DNA of 36,491 nucleotides from DATKZS01 sp035527835 [NCBI: bacterium] (GTDB lineage Bacteria; RBG-13-61-14), in the NCBI GenBank assembly GCA_035527835.1, contig DATKZS010000182.1:1-36491 (forward strand). The letters are read 5' to 3'. Of this stretch, positions 23,911-32,620 are shown one piece after another. Position 1 is the first letter of the stretch, and each line of letters opens with the position of its first letter. The position numbers were made by a program, and so were the translations under genes. Under the pieces are notes generated by a model. The model saw only the letters and a program-made list of their open reading frames with translations. It ran no database searches and was not told the DNA's origin.

Positions 23911-24858
23911 ATGAAAAAATTCTCGGCCGCCATCGTATTTGTACTCATGCTTGCCCTGGCGGCGCCGGCGGGGGCGCGGGACAGGAGTGTCCCGCCCACC
24001 AAACCGGCCAAACACTCCGAGCTGGACACGCCCGAGCTCGCGAGCTTCAGCCGAGGCGACGTCCCCTTCACCGGCGAGTTCCAGGTGGTCGCATTCAACC
24101 TGGAGCGCGGCGTCCATTTTGACGACGAGCTCGCCTACTTCCGCGAGCTGCAACGCCGCAACCCCGCCACCGTGCTCCTGCTCTCCGAGTGCGACAAGTA
24201 TCACCGCCGCAGCGGCGACCGCTTCATCGCCCGCGACCTGGCTGAGAACCTCAACATGGACATGGCCTTCGTGGTCGAGTACGTCGAGCTTAACGACCAG
24301 ACGCCCGCCACCCCCGCCACCCACGGCAACGCCATCCTGAGCCCGTTCCCCTTGACCGACGTCACCGTTCTCCGCCACCGCGTATTTTTTTCCTGGGAGC
24401 GGTGGGGCTGGATCTACGGCCAGCCCCGGCGCGGCGGAGTGGTGGCCCTGGCCGCCACCGTGAATTTCCCGGACGGCCGCCAGGCCCGCGTCTTCTGCCT
24501 GCACCTGGAGAGCAACACCATCCATCCGCTCCGCGCCGTGCAGCTCGAAGAGGTCTTCCCGGACGCGGCGGCGTTCACCGGCCCGGTGGTGATGGGCGGC
24601 GACTTCAACTCCATCCCCCACTCCGCCGCCCTGCGCGTGCCGAAAAAGATCGGCCTGCAAAACGCCTTCGCCCACGACTGGACCCCCACCGGCTGGTGCT
24701 TCTTCCCCGACGACTCGCTCCATTGCATCGTCAAAATTGACTGGGTCCTCTTTCGCGGCCTCGACCTTGTAAGCCGCGACGTCACCACCCTCATGACCGC
24801 CGACCATCACCGCGTCTCCGACCACGCCGCCGTGAGCGCGGTGTTCTCAATGAAGTGA
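23911..24858 (+). CDS. Secreted endonuclease/exonuclease/phosphatase-family protein
   Basis: This 315-residue protein has a signal peptide (MKKFSAAIVFVLMLALAAPAGA). The DNase I-like fold shows the full motif set: VVAFNLERG (Asn63), LLLSECDKY (Glu93), HGNAILS, FCLHLESN (His198), VMGGDFNSIP (Asp231, Asn233), KIDWVL (Asp277) and RVSDHAAV (His305). It is expected to be a metal-dependent phosphodiesterase or phosphatase; the substrate (nucleic acid, phospholipid or sugar phosphate) is open. Directly after the signal peptide, a palindromic REP unit (23975-23994) is translated as part of ARDRSVPPT, probably a tolerated linker. Confidence 0.85.
   Translation: MKKFSAAIVFVLMLALAAPAGARDRSVPPTKPAKHSELDTPELASFSRGDVPFTGEFQVVAFNLERGVHFDDELAYFRELQRRNPATVLLLSECDKYHRRSGDRFIARDLAENLNMDMAFVVEYVELNDQTPATPATHGNAILSPFPLTDVTVLRHRVFFSWERWGWIYGQPRRGGVVALAATVNFPDGRQARVFCLHLESNTIHPLRAVQLEEVFPDAAAFTGPVVMGGDFNSIPHSAALRVPKKIGLQNAFAHDWTPTGWCFFPDDSLHCIVKIDWVLFRGLDLVSRDVTTLMTADHHRVSDHAAVSAVFSMK
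23975..23994. repeat. GGAG-loop REP unit inside a coding region
   Basis: GCGGGACA-GGAG-TGTCCCGC is identical to the second hairpin of both 114-bp elements, including the following CCCACC shared with copy 2. It is translated in frame in the N-terminal linker of the exported phosphodiesterase-like protein. Confidence 0.85.
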
Positions 24859-24895
24859 ACGGGGCCAAAGTGAACGGGGGCAGGGAGGTAATACT

Positions 24896-26287
24896 TTGAA
24901 GAGAAGAGAGTTCATCGCCACGGTGGCGGCGGGCGCTTTGCCGTCGTTTGCTTTCAATTCCGCCAGAGCATTGTCACATCCAGGGGATTCGAGCGTTGAT
25001 AACACCGTCATTCCTGATCCAGGGATGATGGAACAAAGGCTTTGCGAAGAGGCCAAGAGGATTTTTCTCGGCAACGAGGTGGTTTCGAAGCTGGGCCGTT
25101 TCCATCTGCCTTCTTTTGCGAACTACAAGCGCTTCTATGCGTGGGACTCCGGCTGGAACGTCATCTCGCAGGCGATTTTCGACCCGGAGTCGGCGCTGGC
25201 CGAGCTCGATGCCATTTTCAACTTCCAGGTCGAGTCCGGCCGCGTGCCCCATGAGGCGGTGCCGCCGGAGATGCCACTTGCGGAGGACGGGACTTATAAG
25301 AGGTTCGGGCGGGAGATGTTTGACGAGGACGCAAGGTCATATATGCTCGATCCCCCATCGTTCCTGGTGGCCGCCGAAGAGCTCTATAACCGCACGGGCG
25401 ATGCCCGCGTGCTCGCGCTGTTGCCCAAAATGGAGAAGTGCCTCGAGTACCTGACGGGTTCCCGAGACTTTTTCGGCGATGGCCTGGTCTGCGCAGTTCA
25501 TCGGTGGGAGCCGGGCACCGACATGGCGCCCTCTTATGACGAGGTGTTGGGCATCAATCCCTGGGACCCCATGGCATTCGCCAAGATCGAGCAGCGAAGT
25601 GACCAGATGATACGGCTTTATTCCAGCTTCAACTGGGACCTCGACCAGATCAAAAAGGCCAATGTCTTTGTGCTGGAAGACCCCGGTTTGAATGCGCTCA
25701 CGGCCGCGGGCGCGCTGTCGGTTTCCAGGCTGTACCGAAAATCCGGCGACGTTGCGCGCGCCGACCGCTGGCAAAGTAAAGCGCAAAACATCGTGCAAGC
25801 CATGGAGGAACATCTGTGGAACGAGCGGACCGGATTTTTCTACCCCAGATATGACGTCAAAAGCCCCAAGCTCTGTCACCGCGCCAGCCTTACCGGTCTG
25901 GTGGTCCTGATGACGGGTCTGGTGAGCGCAAACAAGGCGGAGCGGGTGATCGCCGAATATCTGGTTTCGCCCCGTCACTTTTGGGCGCCGTGGCTGGTGC
26001 CTTTCAACTCGGTTTCCGAGATGAGGAAGGACCCGCCCGGCCTGTTGCGGGGCCAGCTTTGGCGCGGCTCCTGCATCTGGATCAATATGAACTGGATGGC
26101 CGCGCGCGCGGCTAAAACCCTGGGCCGCGAGGACATTGCCCAAGAGATCACCAGACGGACGGCGCTGATGATTGACCGCCACGGCTTCCGCGAGTTTTAC
26201 CGCCCGCAAACGGGAGCGGGAAGGGGCGCCAAGAGCTTCACCTGGCCGGCCCTGGTCCTGCACATGATCCCTGAACATGGCCTCTAA
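24896..26287 (+). CDS. Tat-exported GH63-like (alpha/alpha)6 glycosidase
   Basis: This 463-residue protein begins MKRREFIATVAAGALPSFAF, a twin-arginine signal. It shows toroid glycosidase blocks like those of the enzyme at 11902-13413: YKRFYAWDSGWNVISQAI, FNFQVESGRVPHEAVPPE, LLRGQLWRGSCIWINMNWM and GFREFYRPQTGAG (candidate catalytic Glu), then FTWPALVLHMI. The start is TTG at 24896, supported by GGGAGG about 7 nt upstream. Exporting it through Tat rather than Sec, unlike its paralogue, suggests folding or a cofactor in the cytoplasm. Alpha-glucosidase- or mannosidase-type activity is likely; the exact substrate is unknown. Confidence 0.75.
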   Translation: MKRREFIATVAAGALPSFAFNSARALSHPGDSSVDNTVIPDPGMMEQRLCEEAKRIFLGNEVVSKLGRFHLPSFANYKRFYAWDSGWNVISQAIFDPESALAELDAIFNFQVESGRVPHEAVPPEMPLAEDGTYKRFGREMFDEDARSYMLDPPSFLVAAEELYNRTGDARVLALLPKMEKCLEYLTGSRDFFGDGLVCAVHRWEPGTDMAPSYDEVLGINPWDPMAFAKIEQRSDQMIRLYSSFNWDLDQIKKANVFVLEDPGLNALTAAGALSVSRLYRKSGDVARADRWQSKAQNIVQAMEEHLWNERTGFFYPRYDVKSPKLCHRASLTGLVVLMTGLVSANKAERVIAEYLVSPRHFWAPWLVPFNSVSEMRKDPPGLLRGQLWRGSCIWINMNWMAARAAKTLGREDIAQEITRRTALMIDRHGFREFYRPQTGAGRGAKSFTWPALVLHMIPEHGL

Positions 26288-26329
26288 ACAGGGCCGAAAA
26301 TTGGGGATGCGATTTTTATGTAACCCAAA

Positions 26330-27259
26330 ATGAGAATCCTGATTTTTCATGCCGGCGCTCTCGGCGACCTGGCCAATACCTTGCCCGCGATCGGGGCGAT
26401 GCGGGAAAAATTCGAGGGCGCGGAGGTCACGGCGGTCGGGAACCTTTCCTGGCTCGCGCTCCTCAAGGCGGCGGGGGTGGTTGATGAGGCGCTCTCGCTC
26501 GACGGCCCCGGCTTTCACGCGCTGTTCAATGACGCTCCCCTGCCCCCGGAGCTCCACGAATTCCTCGCCCGCTTCGACCTCGCCGTGTCCTGGATGAGAT
26601 CGCCGGCGTTGCTGGGTCATCTGCGGGGCGCGGGTCTTAAAGTAGCGGCACTCCGGGAGGAGTTTCCGCCGGGGCCGGGATCGGGTCACGTCACCGGCGT
26701 GATGGCGCGGCCGCTCAAGGAGCTTGGCATCGGCAAGGTCCCGGAGTATCCGCGGCTCGATCTTCCGGAAGATGCTCTGGCGGCGGGCCCTGAATTTCCC
26801 GGCATCCTGGTCCATCCCGGCAGCGGGTCGGCGCGGAAGAACTGGCCGGCGGGAAATTTCGCGGAGGCGGCCGCGAGGCTGAGCGACTTGAGCGGCCTCC
26901 CCATCGCCTCCCTCGCCGGGCCCGCCGACCAGGAAGCCGAGGTCTCGCTCGCCCGCGCGCTGGGCCCGCGCCTGGCCGCGCGCTTTGCAAACTTAACCAG
27001 CATCGAGCTGGCCTCCCTGCTCAAAAGCGCGCGCCTGGTCCTCGGCAACGACTCCGGCGTCTCCCATCTCGCCGGGGCGCTGGGCTCGCCGGTGGCGGCC
27101 GTTTTCGGCCCGACCGATCCCGCGATCTGGGGCGTCAAGCAGGCGCGCGCGATCAACTTAAGCCCGCTCCCTGACCGGGAGGGACTTGAGGGCGTTTCCG
27201 TGGAGAGGGTGGTGGAGGCGGGAATGGAGCTGTTGAGAATGGAAAAGATTGGGGCATAA
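26330..27259 (+). CDS. Glycosyltransferase family 9 (heptosyltransferase-like)
   Basis: This 309-residue GT-B enzyme starts MRILIFHAGALGDLANTLPA, the family 9 N-terminal Gly/Asp loop. It has ILVHPGSGSARKNWPAGNFA, where the donor phosphate binds, and LGNDSGVSHLAGALGSPVAAVFGPTDP near the C-terminus, the classic heptosyltransferase signature. It probably adds heptose or another sugar to lipopolysaccharide core or a similar glycolipid, supporting an outer-membrane lifestyle. The ribosome-binding site is weak. It is followed by a terminator-like inverted repeat. Confidence 0.85.
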   Translation: MRILIFHAGALGDLANTLPAIGAMREKFEGAEVTAVGNLSWLALLKAAGVVDEALSLDGPGFHALFNDAPLPPELHEFLARFDLAVSWMRSPALLGHLRGAGLKVAALREEFPPGPGSGHVTGVMARPLKELGIGKVPEYPRLDLPEDALAAGPEFPGILVHPGSGSARKNWPAGNFAEAAARLSDLSGLPIASLAGPADQEAEVSLARALGPRLAARFANLTSIELASLLKSARLVLGNDSGVSHLAGALGSPVAAVFGPTDPAIWGVKQARAINLSPLPDREGLEGVSVERVVEAGMELLRMEKIGA

Positions 27260-27341
27260 GATAAACGCCAAGACGCCAAGAACGCCAGGCAATAAATATT
27301 AATTCTTATCTTGGCGGTCTTGGCGTCTTGGCGTTCATCTT
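27258..27341. terminator. 30-bp inverted repeat (CGCCAAG type), bidirectional terminator candidate
   Basis: The arms 27258-27287 and 27312-27341 match at 28 of 30 positions, with a 24-nt A/T-rich loop. Units of CGCCA recur at 8- and 9-nt spacing. It fills the gap between convergent stops (GT9 at 27259 and the flavoprotein at 27342), so it could end both transcripts. Confidence 0.7.
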
Positions 27342-28772
27342 CTATTTTTCGGATACGGTCGGCTCGGTCAGTTCGCCTTCTTTTGGTTCGCGGGCCGGGG
27401 GCGCGGAGATGTCCCACTTGTTGAAAATCCTGGCGGCCTGCTCGCGCCAGCGCTTGAACCCTGCGTGGTCGTACTCCTCCGGATAGGAGTTGTACACATC
27501 GAGGACGCGCAGCGAGTCGCGGGACAGGCGCCAGAGGCGGCTAAGCAGCCCGGGCCGGCCGAGCAGCCCCAGCGCGGCGGTGAAGACGGCGGCGCGGGGC
27601 AGCTCCAGCGCCATGCCGTCGAGCGAGCCGACGATCGCTTCCTCCGTGATCAGCCCGCGCGAGAACAGCGCGGAGAGCTCGTCCGTGGTAAGCCCGATCA
27701 GGAAGCGCCGGAACAGGTCGGAGTTGGCCTGCGCCGCGCCGCGCGCCTGCATGTACCTTGCGTTGTACGGCCACAGCGCGTCGCGGGAGGTGTCGCCGCG
27801 CTCGAGGGCGGCGTCGGCCACGCCGGCCAGGATCTTGCCGCCGATGAGGGCGGAGGTCACGCCGCTCGCGTGCTGGGGAATGGCCTGGCACGCGGCGTCG
27901 CCGACGCAGGCGAACCCGTGCGCGATGAACGAGTCGAGCGGCCGCCGCACCGGGATGAGCCCGCCCGCCGCCGCGATGGGCTCGCCGATCCAGTGGTGCG
28001 AGCTCCCGTAGCGCTCCGCGAGCTCGCGGGCGGTGGGGTAGGCCTCGTCGTGCAAAAGACCCACGGTCACTTCCACCCGGTCGTTGTCCATGTCCACGTA
28101 CACCCCGAACATCGAGTACGGGCCCATGATCCCGACCCGCAGCACCGCGATCTGCGGGCGGATGCGGTTCTTGGACAGGAGCTCCATCACCGCCTCGCGG
28201 TCAATCTCCCGCGACTCCTGCCAGGCGTTCGCCACGTCGCGCGGCGAGATCTCGATCTCCACCCCCATGCTCTCGTCCAGCCGGTGGCGGAGCGCGCCGA
28301 AAATTCCGCTCGCGTCAATCGAGAGCGGCGCGGTGAGCTCGAGCAGCCGGCCCTGGGCGTCCGAGCCGACCACTCCGGTCACCCGGCCGGCCGTGAGCAC
28401 CGGCCCCGTGATGTTGGTCTCGAACATCAGCTCCGCGCCCGCGGCCTCGGCCTCCGCGGCCAGACGCGACAGGAACGCGCGCAGGTCAACGGTGACCAGC
28501 GGCAGCTCGCGCAGCCGGAGCTTGAAGTTGCGGTCCGGGGAGAGGAGCTCGCGCGCGAGCGGCGGCGCGATCAGCTCCGGCGGCTCGGGCGGAGCCAGGC
28601 CGACCTCGCTGAATACGCGCTTTTCGAGGGAGACGCGGATGGGCTTGCCGATCAAGTCGCGGGATTTTTTTTCGAAAACGACGACCCTGCGGCCGGCGGC
28701 GGCAAGGCTCATCGCGGTCATCAGCCCGGCCGGGCCCGCGCCGGTAATTATGACATCAGCGTCCACCATCAT
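27342..28772 (-). CDS. Geranylgeranyl-reductase-like FAD oxidoreductase
   Basis: This 476-residue flavoprotein begins DADVIITGAGPAGLMTAMSLAAAGRRVVVFEK (Rossmann GxGxxG with a terminal Glu). It has the mid-protein DASGIFGALRHRL and the late FACVGDAACQAIPQHASGVTSALIGGKI block that contacts FAD ribityl, typical of the p-hydroxybenzoate-hydroxylase-type geranylgeranyl reductase/FixC group. It may reduce isoprenoid chains of lipids or quinones, which would fit the polyprenyl synthase elsewhere in the window, but halogenase/monooxygenase relatives cannot be ruled out. The first of two adjacent ATG codons is at 28772. Confidence 0.75.
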   Translation of the reverse strand: MMVDADVIITGAGPAGLMTAMSLAAAGRRVVVFEKKSRDLIGKPIRVSLEKRVFSEVGLAPPEPPELIAPPLARELLSPDRNFKLRLRELPLVTVDLRAFLSRLAAEAEAAGAELMFETNITGPVLTAGRVTGVVGSDAQGRLLELTAPLSIDASGIFGALRHRLDESMGVEIEISPRDVANAWQESREIDREAVMELLSKNRIRPQIAVLRVGIMGPYSMFGVYVDMDNDRVEVTVGLLHDEAYPTARELAERYGSSHHWIGEPIAAAGGLIPVRRPLDSFIAHGFACVGDAACQAIPQHASGVTSALIGGKILAGVADAALERGDTSRDALWPYNARYMQARGAAQANSDLFRRFLIGLTTDELSALFSRGLITEEAIVGSLDGMALELPRAAVFTAALGLLGRPGLLSRLWRLSRDSLRVLDVYNSYPEEYDHAGFKRWREQAARIFNKWDISAPPAREPKEGELTEPTVSEK

Positions 28773-28831
28773 CGTCCCCGCTTCCGCATCAGATCATTTG
28801 ATTGTATCACGCTGCCTCTGCTATTTAAAGT

Positions 28832-28993
28832 CACTCTTGTCCAAAATAGGAGCTAAGAAAACCGCCAAGGCGCCAAGAACGCCAAGAAAGAATCATTTGG
28901 CCGGAAGCTGGACTGAGATTGAAATAAAATCGTGATTCTTGGCGTTCTTGGCGCCTTGGCGGTTTTCCGGTCCGTTTGTTTTTAACAGCACTG
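28832..28993. repeat. Composite inverted-repeat element, copy A
   Basis: The outer ends CACTCTTGTCCAAAATAGG (28832-28850) and ...TTTTTAACAGCACTG (to 28993) match the ends of the element at 32667-32929. Inside are long arms of CGCCAAG units (28858-28888 and 28936-28966) that are essentially perfectly complementary. After it, CTTGGTGTCTTGGTGG (about 29012-29027) is a further degenerate unit. The element occupies most of the 279-bp spacer between two minus-strand genes. No clear target duplication is visible. Confidence 0.75.
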
Positions 28994-29051
28994 AAATAAA
29001 TTCTTCGTTTCCTTGGTGTCTTGGTGGTTCAATTATCTTTCTTCTTCTGAT

Positions 29052-29843
29052 TCAATTCTCTTTCTTGCTCCACTTCTCCAGCCATTCCTCCGCCACCGCT
29101 AACGCCGCCGGGTCCATGCGCAGGCGGTGTTTGCCGCCCGCGATGATCTTGAGCTCCCTGGGTTCGCGCGCCCGCTCATACAGCTCGCGCGCCTGCGCGA
29201 CCGGGATCAGCTCGTCCTCCGCTCCGTGCATGATGAGGAGCGGCCGCGGCGACACCCTGTCCACCCACTTCAGCGGCTCGATCATCTGGAACTCCGCCTC
29301 CCACGCCTCGAGGTCTGCCGGAAAGCCCTCCGACCGGATCAGACCGATCTCCCGGAAAAGCTTCACCCAATGCTCCGACGGCATGGCCTGCTGTAAAAAA
29401 GAAAAGCGCGCCGGCGAGCTCCCGCTCACCACCGCCCCGACCCCCGCATCGTGCGCCGCATGGTAAATCGCCACCGCGCCCCCCGCCGAAAATCCCAGCA
29501 GCGCCACCCGCGACGCGTCCGCACCCGGCAATCCCCGCGCGAACTCCGCCACCGCCGCCAGGTCCCGCGTCCAACCCGCCATGCTGATGTCGCCCTCCGA
29601 GCTCCCCGCGCCCCGGAAATTGAAAATCAGCGACAGGAAGCCGCGCTCCGCGAAGCGCATCGCGATCTCCCGGTACGACCGGTCGCCCGCTTGCGGCTTG
29701 GCCCGCGGGATGCCATGAAGGATCAGCACCACCGGCGCCCGCGCCCGCGCCGGGTTAATGTACCACGCTCCCCGCAGCCTGATCCCCTCCAGCCCCGCCT
29801 CGAACGCCGTCTCCCGAATCTTCTCCGCTTTCCGGACTCTCAT
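29052..29843 (-). CDS. Alpha/beta hydrolase (acyl-peptidase/esterase-like)
   Basis: This 263-residue protein has VVLILHGIPRAKP (oxyanion HG), SLIFNFRGAGSSEGD, the nucleophile elbow VALLGFSAGGAVAIYHA (GxSxG), then PLLIMHGAEDELIPVAQARELY (acidic residue) and GGKHRLR (His). The catalytic triad is complete. No signal peptide is present, so it is cytoplasmic. Substrate unknown: an ester, thioester or peptide. GGAG-type ribosome-binding sequence precedes the ATG at 29843. Confidence 0.85.
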   Translation of the reverse strand: MRVRKAEKIRETAFEAGLEGIRLRGAWYINPARARAPVVLILHGIPRAKPQAGDRSYREIAMRFAERGFLSLIFNFRGAGSSEGDISMAGWTRDLAAVAEFARGLPGADASRVALLGFSAGGAVAIYHAAHDAGVGAVVSGSSPARFSFLQQAMPSEHWVKLFREIGLIRSEGFPADLEAWEAEFQMIEPLKWVDRVSPRPLLIMHGAEDELIPVAQARELYERAREPRELKIIAGGKHRLRMDPAALAVAEEWLEKWSKKEN

Positions 29844-29910
29844 CAGCTCTCCAACTCCACTCTTGATTCCACCCGTGAAAAGGGGAACGCCAAAGCTCGG
29901 AAATTTTCAG

Positions 29911-31674
29911 TCATGGCCCCGGAACCGCCCCGGGATATTGCAGCCGCCAGATTTCGGACGAATGCTTTTCGAGTTTGCCGGCGAGCCGTTGGTCCTGGCC
30001 CCGGTCCGTTGCCTCGGCCCCGGAAATGACCACGGGCCGGCCGGAGGCGTCTCGGGACGGGATGAGCGCTATCCGCTGGTAGGCCTTCTTGAACCACGGC
30101 GCGTCGAGCAGCGGGCCTTCCGAACCCTGCCACCATTTGCGGTACGGATGCAGCACGATCAGCTCCGGCCGGTAGGCCCGGACCCACCAGGTCATGTCGC
30201 CCGCCGCCATGTGCTCGGCCGCGCCGGGGGTCGGGATGCCGCACTGGTCAATGATCGTTCGGTCCGGCAAAAAATACCCCAGCACCCCGATCTCGTGCGC
30301 GCCCACCGTCTTGGCCGCGGGCTCATTCGCGCTGATCCAGTCCGCGGCGGCCTTGTAATAAAAGTACTGCGCGGTGGGCGCCTGGGTGAGCTGGAGCAGC
30401 CCCACCCAATTGCGGGGCAGGAAAGCCGCGATACAGAGCGCGAGCGCGGCCGCGGTCCGGGCCCATCTCCGCCCTCGCAACCGCGCGGCGGCGAGAACCG
30501 ATGCGGCGATGGCGAGCGCGAGGTAGCCGAGCGCGTGCGCGCCGTGGACCGGGTTGAACCAGCGCCGGAGCGTCTCCGCGGTCCCGCTCATCTCGCAAAC
30601 GGCCCAGATCAGTAGTCCCGCGCCGAACAGCAGCGCGAACGGCGCATAAGGCCTCTTCAGTTTTGTTGCCGCCCCCATCACTTCGGCCGCGCCCTGCGCG
30701 AGCACCAGGCAATACGCCAGGACCACGGGCGCGAAATACCAGGTATAGGCCGGGACCCGCAGCACAACTCCATACGCTGCCGCATGAAGAACGGCCCACG
30801 CCAGCACGACCCGCAGCCACGGGTCCTTCCCGCAGATGGCCGCCGTTACTCCGGCCACGGCCAGGATGAGCGCGATAATGCCGGTGAGGTCCGGCGGGAA
30901 TAAGGCCCTCTCCATGATGCTCCCGAGCGTTTGCAGGTAAACCCAGCGGCTCTGCCAGATTGCCGGCACCGCGCCCTGCGCGCTCTTCACGGTCAGGGTG
31001 TGCGGCAACAATTCGTGGAAACGGAACCATGAAAAAATCAGCCACGGCGCGATCACCAGCGCGAACGCGATGGCCGCCGTTAACCCGGGCGCTTTTTTCC
31101 GGGACCACGAATAATATATGAGCGCAACGCCGGCCAGGACCACGGCGTCCGGCCTGGTCAGCACGGCGAGCCCGAACAGCGCGGACCCAAGCGTCCATCT
31201 CTCCCGCGCGCACGCCAGCACCGCCCCGAGCGAGAGCGCGAGCAGCAGCCCGGTCTCCATGCCCATGCAGCCAACGAGCAGCGGATGGATAATGACGAGC
31301 AGACCGGCCAGCCGGCCGGCGGGAGCGAGGCCGCTCCCGTCAATGAGCCGCGCCAGAAAAACCGCGGCCAGGAAAAGACCCGCCATGGTGACGGCAGCGC
31401 CGAGCGTCGGGAAATCAACGCTGGTGATTAAATGCAGCCCGGCCAGGAGCAGGGTATAGAGCGGGTTGGTGACCGCGTTGATGCGCTCGCCCAGGTTGTA
31501 AACCCAGCCCTGCCCCTCCGCGATGTTGCGCGCCACCCGGTAAGTGATGAACGGATCGTCAAAGGCAAAACCACGGAACCTGAGTCCCGTCAGCAGGGCG
31601 AGCAGCGCGTAGGCCGCGTACCATGCGGCGCGTGCGGCGCGCGAATCAGGCGGCGCGGACGCGGGACCATCCAT
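29911..31674 (-). CDS. Polytopic GT-C-type glycosyltransferase
   Basis: This 587-residue protein has roughly ten to twelve transmembrane helices and a C-terminal soluble region. Near the N-terminus, RFRGFAFDDPFITYRVARN places the acidic DD motif in the first periplasmic loop, as in dolichyl-phosphate-mannose-type (GT39/ArnT-like) enzymes, followed by GQGWVYNLGERINAVTNPLY. It probably transfers a sugar from a polyprenyl-phosphate carrier to a periplasmic acceptor. The C-terminal part (YKAAADWISANEPAAKTVGA ... YFLPDRTIIDQCG) forms a periplasmic domain. It lies between the hydrolase and PHP genes on the same strand. Confidence 0.7.
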   Translation of the reverse strand: MDGPASAPPDSRAARAAWYAAYALLALLTGLRFRGFAFDDPFITYRVARNIAEGQGWVYNLGERINAVTNPLYTLLLAGLHLITSVDFPTLGAAVTMAGLFLAAVFLARLIDGSGLAPAGRLAGLLVIIHPLLVGCMGMETGLLLALSLGAVLACARERWTLGSALFGLAVLTRPDAVVLAGVALIYYSWSRKKAPGLTAAIAFALVIAPWLIFSWFRFHELLPHTLTVKSAQGAVPAIWQSRWVYLQTLGSIMERALFPPDLTGIIALILAVAGVTAAICGKDPWLRVVLAWAVLHAAAYGVVLRVPAYTWYFAPVVLAYCLVLAQGAAEVMGAATKLKRPYAPFALLFGAGLLIWAVCEMSGTAETLRRWFNPVHGAHALGYLALAIAASVLAAARLRGRRWARTAAALALCIAAFLPRNWVGLLQLTQAPTAQYFYYKAAADWISANEPAAKTVGAHEIGVLGYFLPDRTIIDQCGIPTPGAAEHMAAGDMTWWVRAYRPELIVLHPYRKWWQGSEGPLLDAPWFKKAYQRIALIPSRDASGRPVVISGAEATDRGQDQRLAGKLEKHSSEIWRLQYPGAVPGP

Positions 31675-31722
31675 GCTTCATACTATAACCGAATCCGCGG
31701 GGAATTAGAACCGGACCGGCGC

Positions 31723-32571
31723 CTACCACTTGATCTCCTCCGGAGACCGCTCCCGAAAACACACGAACGGATTCAGACCCAGGTCGCGCGCCAGCTTGAG
31801 CGCTGTCGGCACACCCGCGCCCAGGTCCTTCAAGCAGTGAGCGTCCGAGCCGATCATCACCTTTTCACCGCCGACCTCACGATACAACTGCAACAGCTCG
31901 CGCGGCGGATACGTCGCCTGAGGACCCTGACGGAGACCCGAGGTGTTGACCTCGATCGCCATCTCCCGCTTGATCACGCCCTCGAAGATCCGCCGGAGCG
32001 TCCCGTAAAACCGGCCCCACTCCAGACGCTCCGGAAGATAGTTCACCCCGTAGCGGTTGACCAGGTCCAGGTGCCCCACCGCGTCGAACTGGCCGCCCAC
32101 CACCATCTGCCGCACCGCCTCGAAGTATTCCTCGTACGCCTCCATCAGCTCCATCCGCGCGAACGTCTCCAGCGCCTCGTACTCGTCCGATACCCCCGAC
32201 GCCCCGTCGCCGATCGCGTGCACCGACCCGATCACGAAATCGTATGGATGCTCCTGCAGAAATCCCCGGATCTCGTCGTGAATGCGCGGAACATATCCGA
32301 CCTCCGCGCCCATCCTGATGATCAGCCGATCGCCCCACTTCTGCCGCGCCTCCGTTACCGCCGCCCGGTACGCCTCGTAATCGTGCCGGCCCGACACGAA
32401 GTCGCGCGGGTCCAGGTCAACGTGCTCGCAAAATCCCACCGCCTTGAGGTGCTGCAACGCCGCCCGCTCGCAATACTCCTCCACCGTGCCCTCCCCGTCA
32501 TGCGAGAACGAAGTGTGCACGTGAAAATCGAACGGAGCAATCGCGGAAACGTCACTCACCTTACTCTCCAC
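31723..32571 (-). CDS. PHP-domain phosphatase (histidinol-phosphatase-like)
   Basis: This 282-residue protein has DFHVHTSFSHDGEGTVEEYC (metal-binding HxH), GFCEHVD, MGAEVGYVP, VIGSVHAIGDG, AVGHLDLVNRYG and the final IGSDAHCLKDLG, the complete set of polymerase-and-histidinol-phosphatase metal ligands. HisK-type histidinol phosphatase is the best-known match, but no his genes are nearby, so another phosphoester is possible. The first in-frame start is GTG at 32571; GTG codons at residues 5 and 8 are alternatives. The plus-strand side is a 479-bp spacer filled by nested repeats. Confidence 0.8.
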   Translation of the reverse strand: MESKVSDVSAIAPFDFHVHTSFSHDGEGTVEEYCERAALQHLKAVGFCEHVDLDPRDFVSGRHDYEAYRAAVTEARQKWGDRLIIRMGAEVGYVPRIHDEIRGFLQEHPYDFVIGSVHAIGDGASGVSDEYEALETFARMELMEAYEEYFEAVRQMVVGGQFDAVGHLDLVNRYGVNYLPERLEWGRFYGTLRRIFEGVIKREMAIEVNTSGLRQGPQATYPPRELLQLYREVGGEKVMIGSDAHCLKDLGAGVPTALKLARDLGLNPFVCFRERSPEEIKW

Positions 32572-32620
32572 ATCTCATAATTCCCCGGCGCGGTTCAAGG
32601 CCGCAACCAAGGAATTTATT

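Noticed and set aside
28820-29000. Target duplication around composite element copy A
   Set aside because: Flanking sequences at both ends do not match over 5 or more bases.
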